A DNA stretch of 64,000 bases from NCBI GenBank assembly GCA_019136515.1, contig JAGVUB010000018.1:47237-111236 (forward strand), written 5' to 3'. Both the position numbers and the translations under genes were made by a program. Under the pieces are notes generated by a model. That model saw only the letters and a program-made list of their open reading frames with translations. It did not search any database and had not been told where the DNA came from. The first letter of the stretch is position 1; every line of letters starts with the position of its first letter. Source of the DNA: Verrucomicrobiota bacterium (GTDB lineage: Bacteria; Verrucomicrobiota; Verrucomicrobiia; Opitutales; Opitutaceae). Below, piece after piece: positions 1 to 6,841 of this stretch.

Positions 1-596
1 AAGGTCACAATCTCGGCGATCTTGCGCTGGAGAAACAGGCTGAGCTGGTTCTCCACCGCGGTGACCAGCGGCGCCGAGATCATCCAGATCAGCGCCGGGA
101 ACACGAATTGCGCCACCAGCACCAAACGCGCGTCCGCCCCGAAGATCCGCCAACCGGTGGGCAACGGCCCCTCGCCCACCCGCCCCTGCGGCGTATTGAA
201 ATAGAGCAGCCCAAGCAGGATCCCGGCGAAACCGATCGCCATCGCCAGCGAGCCCGGCTGCGTCACACCGGCACCGGCCCTGTACAGCGCGCCCAACAGG
301 AAGAAGACGCACCCCGCCCCCAGCACGACGCCGAAGAACAGCGCCACGCCCCGTCGCCACCACACCGGCAGCGGGCTCTCGCCCGTCGCGCGCAGCGCCG
401 CCTTCGTCCGCGGCCATCGGTCGAGCACCACGAAGCCGACAAAGAACGGCACCAGCCAGCCGAACATGTACTCCGGCTTCAGCCGCCACCAGTGCATCTG
501 GTCGAGCACGATCACGATCGCGAACACCCCGGCCACGCACAGCGCGGCCACGAACTCGCCGGGGATCACGGTGCGGCGTCGCAAGATTCGGGACAT
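1..596 (-). CDS. Exosortase family protein, N-terminal part
   Basis: This is a multi-spanning inner-membrane protein of the exosortase/archaeosortase family, which processes C-terminal sorting signals of exported proteins. The gene reads from the ATG at 594-596 leftwards with no stop before the window edge, so about 198 codons are visible. What I see are hydrophobic segments near residues 12-31, 45-60, 85-105, 117-132 and 155-175. The segment GWLVPFFVGFVVLDRWP and the late stretch APLVTAVENQLSLFLQRKIA match the typical exosortase pattern of a W-L-P helix start followed by an amphipathic L-Q stretch. The catalytic Cys, Arg and His lie further on and are outside the window, so activity cannot be judged. 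An EpsI-type partner protein is encoded 53 kb away at 53857-54597. The subtype is not assignable from this fragment. Confidence 0.75.
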   Translation of the reverse strand, partial: MSRILRRRTVIPGEFVAALCVAGVFAIVIVLDQMHWWRLKPEYMFGWLVPFFVGFVVLDRWPRTKAALRATGESPLPVWWRRGVALFFGVVLGAGCVFFLLGALYRAGAGVTQPGSLAMAIGFAGILLGLLYFNTPQGRVGEGPLPTGWRIFGADARLVLVAQFVFPALIWMISAPLVTAVENQLSLFLQRKIAEIVT

Positions 597-707
597 GGGG
601 GCAGAGCAGAGCGACCGTCTCCGGGCGCCGCAAGGCCGAAGCGGCCGGGGAAGCACCCGGTCCCCGCCGCAGCGTCGGCCCGCAAGTCGATCCCGCCCCG
701 GCCCCAA

Positions 708-737
708 TTGACACCCCGCCCACCCCGCCCGTACCTT
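708..737 (+). promoter_or_regulatory. Putative sigma-70-type promoter of the HIT-phoH-yqfF-ybeY operon
   Basis: A perfect TTGACA lies at 708-713, followed after 18 bases by TACCTT at 732-737, 15 bases before the ATG at 752. The match at -35 is exact and the -10 is weak, as is common in GC-rich genomes. This is inference from sequence only; the leader would be very short. Confidence 0.4.
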
Positions 738-751
738 CCGCTTCTTCCGAC

Positions 752-1264
752 ATGCAGCACCTTCACGCCTACTGGCGCATGGAATACATCGAGGCGCCCA
801 AAGACGCACCCGACGCCAACCCCTTCGCCTCCCTCCCCAAGCTCGGCGACGACCGCGCCGCCCTCATCGTCCACCGTGGCGCCGCGCACTACATCGTCCT
901 CAACCGTTTCCCGTACAACGCCGGCCACCTCCTCGTCGTCCCCTACCGCGAGGTCGCCGAACTCGAGGCCCTCACCACCGCCGAACGCGACGAGTTGATG
1001 GCCCTGATCGTCCTCGGCAAACGTATCCTCCAAGCAGGCCTCAAACCCGACGGCTTCAATATCGGGTTCAACCTCGGCGCCGCCGCCGGTGCCGGCATCC
1101 CGAAACACCTCCACGCCCACATCGTCCCCCGCTGGTCCGGCGACACCAACTTCATGCCCGTCGTCGGCCAGACACGCGTGCTCCCGCAGTCGCTCGCCGC
1201 GATGTACGACCGCCTCCATGCCGTCGCCCGCGACCTCGCCGCCCACCAGCCCCCCGCCGCCTGA
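752..1264 (+). CDS. HIT family hydrolase (AP4A phosphorylase-like)
   Basis: A 170-residue cytoplasmic histidine-triad nucleotide hydrolase or transferase. The triad HLHAHIV places His119, His121 and His123 in the H-x-H-x-H pattern. The surrounding GFNIGFNLG and PRWSGDTNFMPVVGQTRV segments are characteristic of the AP4A phosphorylase-like branch of the family, which acts on dinucleoside polyphosphates or nucleoside phosphoramidates. The exact substrate cannot be told from sequence. The ATG at 752 is the first in frame and gives the normal family length. phoH follows 19 bases after the stop, so the two are probably co-transcribed as the head of an operon with yqfF and ybeY. A second, exported HIT protein lies at 61134-61607. 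Confidence 0.9.
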   Translation: MQHLHAYWRMEYIEAPKDAPDANPFASLPKLGDDRAALIVHRGAAHYIVLNRFPYNAGHLLVVPYREVAELEALTTAERDELMALIVLGKRILQAGLKPDGFNIGFNLGAAAGAGIPKHLHAHIVPRWSGDTNFMPVVGQTRVLPQSLAAMYDRLHAVARDLAAHQPPAA

Positions 1265-1283
1265 TCCGCCGCCCCGCCGTTCG

Positions 1284-2243
1284 ATGCCGACGAAAACGCT
1301 CAGTTTCCCCAACGCCCGCCACCTCCACCAGCTCTACTGCGGCCGCGCGACCAACCTCGCGCTCGTCGAGCAGCAGCTCGGCGTCACCCTCGCCACCCGC
1401 GAGGAGTGGCTGAAGCTCGACGGCGAGGAAGCCGCGGTCGCCCGCGCCGAGGCGTTCTTCCACTTTCTCGACCACAGCCGCGCTCAGGGTCTGGTCCTGC
1501 GCCAGCCCGACTTCGCCAAGTTCCTCGATGGTTTCGCCCGCGGCGAGGAGGCCAAGCTCCGCGCCCTGCTCGACGAACCCCTCGTCATCGCGACCAACCG
1601 CCGCAGCATCGTCCCCAAGACTCTCGGACAGAAGCTCTATCTCCAGGCGATCCAGGCCAACCCGGTCGTCTTCGGCATCGGCCCGGCCGGCACCGGCAAG
1701 ACCTACCTCGCCGTCGCCTCCGCCATCTCCGCCCTGCTCAAGAACCAGGTGCAGAAGATCATCCTCGCCCGCCCCGCCGTCGAGGCCGGCGAAACCCTCG
1801 GTTTCCTCCCCGGCGATCTGCGCGAGAAGATCCTGCCCTACCTGCGCCCGCTCTACGACGCCATGCACGACATGCTCGACCGCGAGGATGTCGCCAAACT
1901 CATGGAACGCGGCGCCATCGAGATCGCCCCGCTCGCCTACATGCGCGGGCGCACCCTCTCCAACTGCTTCGCCATCCTCGACGAGGCCCAGAACACCACG
2001 CCCGAGCAGATGATGATGTTCCTCACCCGCCTCGGCGAGGAGTCGCGCATGGTCATCACCGGCGACATCACCCAGATCGACCTGCCCCGCTCCAAGCAGT
2101 CCGGCCTCGCCCAGGCCCCGAAGATCCTCGCCGGGATCAAGGGCCTCGAGTTCCACCACTTCACCGGCTCCGACGTCGTCCGCCACCCGCTCGTCCAACG
2201 CATCATCGAAGCCTACGAGCGCCACCAGAGCAGCGCCGGTTGA
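1284..2243 (+). CDS. phoH: PhoH family ATPase
   Basis: A 319-residue PhoH-like P-loop ATPase, a predicted RNA helicase-like or nuclease-associated protein that in many bacteria sits beside ybeY. The Walker A motif GPAGTGKT is at residues 133-140 and the Walker B motif ILDEAQN at 231-237, followed by [13 protein letters not shown], the usual sensor region. The open frame extends upstream to 1089 inside the HIT gene. I take the ATG at 1284 because homologues begin near this point and it follows the HIT stop. The next gene, yqfF, starts 115 bases downstream on the same strand, then ybeY. The PhoH-7TM/HD-YbeY order is widely conserved and supports a shared role in RNA metabolism. Confidence 0.93.
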   Translation: MPTKTLSFPNARHLHQLYCGRATNLALVEQQLGVTLATREEWLKLDGEEAAVARAEAFFHFLDHSRAQGLVLRQPDFAKFLDGFARGEEAKLRALLDEPLVIATNRRSIVPKTLGQKLYLQAIQANPVVFGIGPAGTGKTYLAVASAISALLKNQVQKIILARPAVEAGETLGFLPGDLREKILPYLRPLYDAMHDMLDREDVAKLMERGAIEIAPLAYMRGRTLSNCFAILDEAQNTTPEQMMMFLTRLGEESRMVITGDITQIDLPRSKQSGLAQAPKILAGIKGLEFHHFTGSDVVRHPLVQRIIEAYERHQSSAG

Positions 2244-2358
2244 ACCACCGACGCGGTCCTCCCCGCGGACCGTCTCCCGCCCCGCCCCTCTCCCCAGAAC
2301 ACTGCCTCTGCGCTCGACCCCTGCCGCAGGCCGTGCCAACTATTCCGCCCTTAGCCCG

Positions 2359-4833
2359 ATGAACTGGCTCGCTCGTTTCCTCCGACCGCCCTCTTCGGCG
2401 GTGCCTCCCGCCCGTCCCGGCGAAGGGGCGTCCGTCCTGCGTTTTCTGGAGACCAGCCGCCTCGTCGCCGGCGCCATCCTCGTTGCCACGGTGCTGGCCA
2501 TCGTCGCTGTCAGCTACATCGGCGTCTCCCCCGTCGCGCTCCCCCTCCAGGAGAACCAGCTCGCGAGCGTGCGCATCGTCGCCGCCGATACTTTCACCTA
2601 CGTCAGTCAGCTCCACACCCGCCAGGCCCGCAACGAGGCTGCGCTGCGGGTCCCGCCGGTCTTCCGCGTCGAACTAGCCCCCTTCGAGCAGTTCGCCACC
2701 CACCTGCGCGAGTTCGCCGCCGAACTCGACCGCTTCGAACAACAGCATCTCCCCGCCAACCCGGCCGCCCGCACCGAGGCCCTGCGCGAACACGCCGGCG
2801 CCCTCGACGTCCTCGTCGAGGCCTTCAACCTCCGCGGCCCCTACCACGTGGAGACCGAAGATATCACCGCCCTCCTTCGGCTCGGTCCCGCCCGCGTGCG
2901 CGATCCCCTGCTGGAGGCGGGCTTGGCCACGCTGCGCAGCCTTTATCGCGAAGGCATCTACGACCGCGACCAGGACCTCGTCGCCGCCGCCAACGGCGCC
3001 ATGACCGCCTACCAGGTTCGCGACACCGACGGCGCCATCCGCCCCGCCCGGGTGCAGTCGCGCGAGGAGGCGCTCACCTTCCTGCGCGTCAGCCTCACCG
3101 GCGAAAGCCTCGGCCGCGACGCCGCCGCAGCACTCTTCCGCCTTCTCCGCAACGGCCTCACCGCCAATCTCGTCTTCGACTCCGCTGCCACCGGCCTGCA
3201 ACGAGCCCGGGCCGCCGCCGCCCAGGACGACGTGGTCGTCACCGTACAAAAGGGGCAGGTGTTGGTCGACGCCGGCACGCGCATCACGCCGGACCAATAC
3301 GAAATGCTCGCCGCCCATCGACGGTTCCTCCTCGATCAGGGCGGGGTCCAAGTCTCCGGCTATCTGCAACTCTTCGGCCGGATGCTCCTCGTGTTGGCCA
3401 TGGTGCTGGCGGCCGTGCTCTACATCCGTCTCGAGGACCGCCCCTCCCTCACCAGCAACAGCCGCCTCGGACTGCTCGCCCTCGTCATCATCCTCAACCT
3501 CAGCCTGGTCCGCGTCGTGTTCGAGTTCGGCGAACTCGGCGTCTTCGTCCGCCATCCCGACCTCGCCGCCGTCCTGCCCTATCTTGCTCCGACCGCCCTC
3601 GCCCCGCTCATCGTCGCCGTCCTGCTCGGCACCGGACCGGCGATCATGACGGCGCTGGTCGTCTCGCTCTTCACCGGCGTGATCTGCGGCAACCGCCTCG
3701 ACATCCTCGTGGTCGCCTTCTTCGCCTCGATGGTCGGCATCTTCGCCTGCCGGCGCGTACGCCAGCGCGGCCGCGTCATCCGGGCCGGGTTTCTCTCCGG
3801 TCTCTCCGTCGCGTGCTTCGCCCTTCTGCTGGGCGCCGCCGACAACATCGGCACCGACAACCGCGAGGCCGTGGTCATCGTGCTGCGCCAGATGGCGGTC
3901 GGTCTCGGTGTCGGCCTGTTCACCGGCATGGCGGTCGTCGGTCTGATTCCGCTGCTGGAGATGCTCTTCCGCCGCACCACCGACATCACCCTGCTCGAGC
4001 TGACCGACTACAACCACCCGCTGCTCAGCCGGCTCCAGCTCGAGGCGCCCGGCACCTACCACCACAGCCTCATGGTCGCCAACCTCGCCGAGAACGCCGC
4101 CCAGGCCCTCGGCGCCAACCCGCTGGTCTGCCGCGTGTGCGCGCTCTTCCACGACATCGGGAAGACCGCCCAGCCCGAGTACTTCACCGAGAACCAGCGC
4201 GATCGCGCCAACCCGCACGACGACTGCAGCCCCCACGCCTCCGCCGCCATCATCCGCTCCCACGTGCCGGAGGGCGTCGACCTCGCCCAGCGCCACCGGC
4301 TGCCGAAGCTCGTCGTCGACGCCATCCGCCAGCACCACGGCACCACCCTCATCCAGTATTTCTACCAGCGCGCCCGCAAGGAGCAGCGCACTCCGCTGCC
4401 CGGCCAGCCCGAGCCCACCGCCCTCGTCGAGGTCCCGGAGGCGCCCTTCCGCTACGAGGGCCCGAAACCCCAGACCCGTGAGAACGCCATCCTCTTCCTC
4501 GCCGACTGCGTCGAGGCCGCCTCCCGCTCGCTCCGCACCGCCACCCACCAGAGCCTGGCCGAACTCATCGACCGGCTGATCCAGGAGCGCATCGACGACG
4601 GCCAACTCGACGAGTGCCCGATCACGCTTGCCGAGATCGCGAGGATCAAGACCAACTTCGAGTTCACCCTGCTCAACATGCTCCACTCGCGCATCGCCTA
4701 CCCCGCACCGGAGCCACCGGCCAACCGCAACGCCACGTCGCCGTCTTCCGTCGCCGTTCCGCCCGCTGCGCCCGCCCAACCCGATGCCGCCGCCCCCGCC
4801 GACCATGCCCGCGAAATCCAACCGCCCCGTTAA
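2359..4833 (+). CDS. yqfF: 7TM-HD family phosphohydrolase (YqfF/PgpH type)
   Basis: An 824-residue membrane protein of the YqfF/PgpH family. Characterised members (for example Listeria PgpH) hydrolyse cyclic di-AMP. An N-terminal membrane segment near residues 34-58 is followed by a large extracytoplasmic 7TMR-HDED region up to about residue 330. A block of about seven hydrophobic segments spans roughly residues 335-535, then a cytoplasmic HD domain. The HD signature LFHDIGK places the metal-binding His-Asp at residues 598-599, preceded by [13 protein letters not shown] and followed by a conserved DAIRQHHGT. The C-terminal tail is Pro/Ala-rich and overlaps the ybeY start by 29 bases, suggesting translational coupling. 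Substrate assignment to c-di-AMP is by family only; I see no diadenylate cyclase in this window. Confidence 0.92.
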   Translation: MNWLARFLRPPSSAVPPARPGEGASVLRFLETSRLVAGAILVATVLAIVAVSYIGVSPVALPLQENQLASVRIVAADTFTYVSQLHTRQARNEAALRVPPVFRVELAPFEQFATHLREFAAELDRFEQQHLPANPAARTEALREHAGALDVLVEAFNLRGPYHVETEDITALLRLGPARVRDPLLEAGLATLRSLYREGIYDRDQDLVAAANGAMTAYQVRDTDGAIRPARVQSREEALTFLRVSLTGESLGRDAAAALFRLLRNGLTANLVFDSAATGLQRARAAAAQDDVVVTVQKGQVLVDAGTRITPDQYEMLAAHRRFLLDQGGVQVSGYLQLFGRMLLVLAMVLAAVLYIRLEDRPSLTSNSRLGLLALVIILNLSLVRVVFEFGELGVFVRHPDLAAVLPYLAPTALAPLIVAVLLGTGPAIMTALVVSLFTGVICGNRLDILVVAFFASMVGIFACRRVRQRGRVIRAGFLSGLSVACFALLLGAADNIGTDNREAVVIVLRQMAVGLGVGLFTGMAVVGLIPLLEMLFRRTTDITLLELTDYNHPLLSRLQLEAPGTYHHSLMVANLAENAAQALGANPLVCRVCALFHDIGKTAQPEYFTENQRDRANPHDDCSPHASAAIIRSHVPEGVDLAQRHRLPKLVVDAIRQHHGTTLIQYFYQRARKEQRTPLPGQPEPTALVEVPEAPFRYEGPKPQTRENAILFLADCVEAASRSLRTATHQSLAELIDRLIQERIDDGQLDECPITLAEIARIKTNFEFTLLNMLHSRIAYPAPEPPANRNATSPSSVAVPPAAPAQPDAAAPADHAREIQPPR

Positions 4834-5308
4834 AATCTACTGCGGCCACGCCCAACTGCGCTTCACCCGTCCCGCCGTCGTCGCCGCCATCCACGCGCTC
4901 GACGCGGCCGCCGCGCCCGCCACCGACTGCAACCGCGGCACCTGGCATCTCCCCGCCGGCGAGATGTCCGTCGCCTTCCTCACCGATGCCGCCCTCGCGC
5001 GCCTGCACGGCGACTTCATGGACGATCCCACGACGACCGACGTGATCACGTTCCCGGCCGCCGCGGCCGGCCACGACCAGGCCGGCGAAGTCTGCATCTC
5101 CGTCGACACCGCCCGCGCCTACGCGGCCAAACACGACCGCCAGTTCGCCGAGGAACTCACGCTGTACCTGATCCACGGGTACCTCCACCTCTGCGGCTAC
5201 GACGACCGCACCCCGGTCACGCGCCGTCAGATGCGCGGAGCCGAGCGCCAGGCCATCGCCGCCCTGCGCGCCGCCCGGAAGATGCCCGCGTTCGCGCTCG
5301 GTCGCTGA
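4805..5308 (+). CDS. ybeY: Endoribonuclease YbeY
   Basis: A 167-residue protein of the YbeY/UPF0054 family, a zinc-dependent endoribonuclease linked to 16S rRNA 3' maturation and ribosome quality control. The core DDPTTTDVITFP and the metal motif HGYLHLCGYDD are clear, and MRGAE matches the usual E-M-x-x-x-E region. The third ligand of the classic H-x3-H-x5-H motif is Asp here instead of His. I recall a similar His loss in Bacteroidota YbeY, so this may be a lineage variant rather than inactivation. The open frame continues upstream, but the ATG at 4805 gives normal family length and overlaps the end of yqfF by 29 bases. It is the last gene of the operon. Confidence 0.88.
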   Translation: MPAKSNRPVKIYCGHAQLRFTRPAVVAAIHALDAAAAPATDCNRGTWHLPAGEMSVAFLTDAALARLHGDFMDDPTTTDVITFPAAAAGHDQAGEVCISVDTARAYAAKHDRQFAEELTLYLIHGYLHLCGYDDRTPVTRRQMRGAERQAIAALRAARKMPAFALGR

Positions 5309-5355
5309 GCGGGCGCCGCCCTCTCCGCACCGCCCGCCGCCGTCGCCCGGACGCC

Positions 5356-5970
5356 CTACTCCACCACGAGTTCGGCGTGGCCGCGCAGATACCGTCGCAG
5401 GCTCTCCAGCAGCCGCGCGACTGAATCCGCCTCGATCCCGTCGAGCGCGGCCAGCGGCTCGTTGAGCACACGGCGCGCGTTCTCCCGGTCGCTGCCGCGC
5501 AGCCCCGCCGCCCAGTCCTCCTTCACCGGGTAGCCCTCGTCGCGCGCGAACGTATACAGGGCCTTCAGCGCCACCGCATCTGCCCGCCGACCGTCGTTCC
5601 ACGCCTGCAACGCCGTGCCGAGCAGGGTCAACACCGCCGCGCGACTCTCCTCGTGCACCGGGTTGCGGACCAGCAGGTTCGCGAAGGCCGAGGCCTCCGT
5701 CAGCGCCGCGAAACTCAGGCCGATCCCCGCAAACCGCCGCACCACCCGCACCTCGCCGAAAAACCACGTGCGCCCCTGGTTGGTGCTCGTCAGCGTCGCC
5801 GCGATCTCGTCAAACAGGTCGAGCGCCACCGCCGGTTGCCGCGACGCCAGCCGCTGGAAGCAGAGCATCTGCCCGCCGTCGGAGCTGAGCAGCAGCACCT
5901 GCTGGAACCGATCCTGCGCCGGCGGCTTCTGCAGCACGAAGCCCGTGGTCTGGAGGCTCTGGCCCGCCAT
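5356..5970 (-). CDS. RecO-like protein (tentative)
   Basis: A 204-residue cytoplasmic protein. The N-terminus (TTGFVLQKPPAQDRFQQVLLLSSDGG) has the pattern of the RecO OB-fold: a G-x-V-L start and a turn before a second strand where RecO reads out signals to DNA. The remainder is helical, with EVRVVRRFAGIGLSFAALTEAS resembling the RecO helical bundle. There is no zinc-binding cysteine cluster, which some RecO proteins have. It lies 10 bases downstream of the DUF502 gene on the same strand and is probably co-transcribed. RecO would act with RecR/RecF in loading RecA, but the match is weak and an uncharacterised lineage protein is a real alternative. Confidence 0.45.
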   Translation of the reverse strand: MAGQSLQTTGFVLQKPPAQDRFQQVLLLSSDGGQMLCFQRLASRQPAVALDLFDEIAATLTSTNQGRTWFFGEVRVVRRFAGIGLSFAALTEASAFANLLVRNPVHEESRAAVLTLLGTALQAWNDGRRADAVALKALYTFARDEGYPVKEDWAAGLRGSDRENARRVLNEPLAALDGIEADSVARLLESLRRYLRGHAELVVE

Positions 5971-5980
5971 CTCGTGTCCG

Positions 5981-6667
5981 CTATTTCACGACCGCGCCGG
6001 GCGCGGTCGGCTGGCGCACCTCGACCGGCGCGCCGGCCTCCCCGGGCAGCACGGCGCCGCCCGAGATGATGAACTTCATTCCCTCGCGCACGCTCATCGC
6101 CAACACCCGCGCGTCGTCCCGCGGCACCAACAGTAGGAAGCCCGAGGTCGGATTCGGCGTCGTCGGCACGAACACCGAAACGAGATCCCGCCCCGTGCGC
6201 TCGCTGGCTTCGCCGCCGGAGTTGTTGGTGAGAAAGCCGATGGCGTAGCTGCCGGCGCGGGGAAACTCGATCAGGACCACCTTCGAGAACGCCGCGCGAT
6301 TCTCCGCGCCGAACGTCTGCACGATCTGCTTCACCGCGTTGTAGAACGCGCCGATGCCCGGGATGCCTTCGATGAACCGCTCGGCATACTCGCCGAAAAA
6401 CCGCCCCAGCACCCAACGGGAGACAAAGCCGAGCACCGTGGTGAAGCCGATCACCACGATCGTCGACAGGAGGTCCCACACCAGCGCCAGCCGCGGGTTG
6501 CCCAGCCACTCCGACGGCACCCAGAAGAAAAAATAGTTCCGGAACGTCCCACCGACCTGCGACACCAGCCAGACGAATACAATCAACGTCACCGCGAGTG
6601 GCGCGAGCAGCATCAGCCCGGTGAAAAACGCAGTGCGAAGCTTGGCGAGAGCAGTCTTGTCAGACAT
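5981..6667 (-). CDS. DUF502 family inner-membrane protein
   Basis: A 228-residue DUF502 protein. Two strong membrane segments lie near residues 14-38 (TGLMLLAPLAVTLIVFVWLV) and 65-90 (WDLLSTIVVIGFTTVLGFVS). They are followed by the family hallmark EGIPGIGAFYNAVKQIVQTF and a soluble beta-rich tail with FVPTTPNPTSGFLLLVPR. The function of the family is not established. The open frame runs far upstream, antisense to the helicase gene. I choose the ATG at 6665-6667 because MSDKTALAKLRTAFFTGL is a typical family start. The RecO-like gene follows 10 bases downstream. Confidence 0.88.
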   Translation of the reverse strand: MSDKTALAKLRTAFFTGLMLLAPLAVTLIVFVWLVSQVGGTFRNYFFFWVPSEWLGNPRLALVWDLLSTIVVIGFTTVLGFVSRWVLGRFFGEYAERFIEGIPGIGAFYNAVKQIVQTFGAENRAAFSKVVLIEFPRAGSYAIGFLTNNSGGEASERTGRDLVSVFVPTTPNPTSGFLLLVPRDDARVLAMSVREGMKFIISGGAVLPGEAGAPVEVRQPTAPGAVVK

Positions 6668-6841
6668 CGCGCGAGAGCTTGCGACGCGCCCACACCCCGG
6701 CAAGGGGAGAACACGACCGGCACTTCTCTTCCCGCCAACCCGTGGCGCCGCGCCTTTTCGGCCGTCGGCACCGCTCGACCGGGCTAGCACTCCGCTTCTT
6801 CTTCCTTCCGCGCCCGCCGCTTTCCCGCCTTCATCAGCCCC

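Noticed and set aside
2674..4821. Open frame of 715 codons on the minus strand
   Set aside because: It is antisense to yqfF and has a Gly/Glu/Asp-rich composition without motifs.
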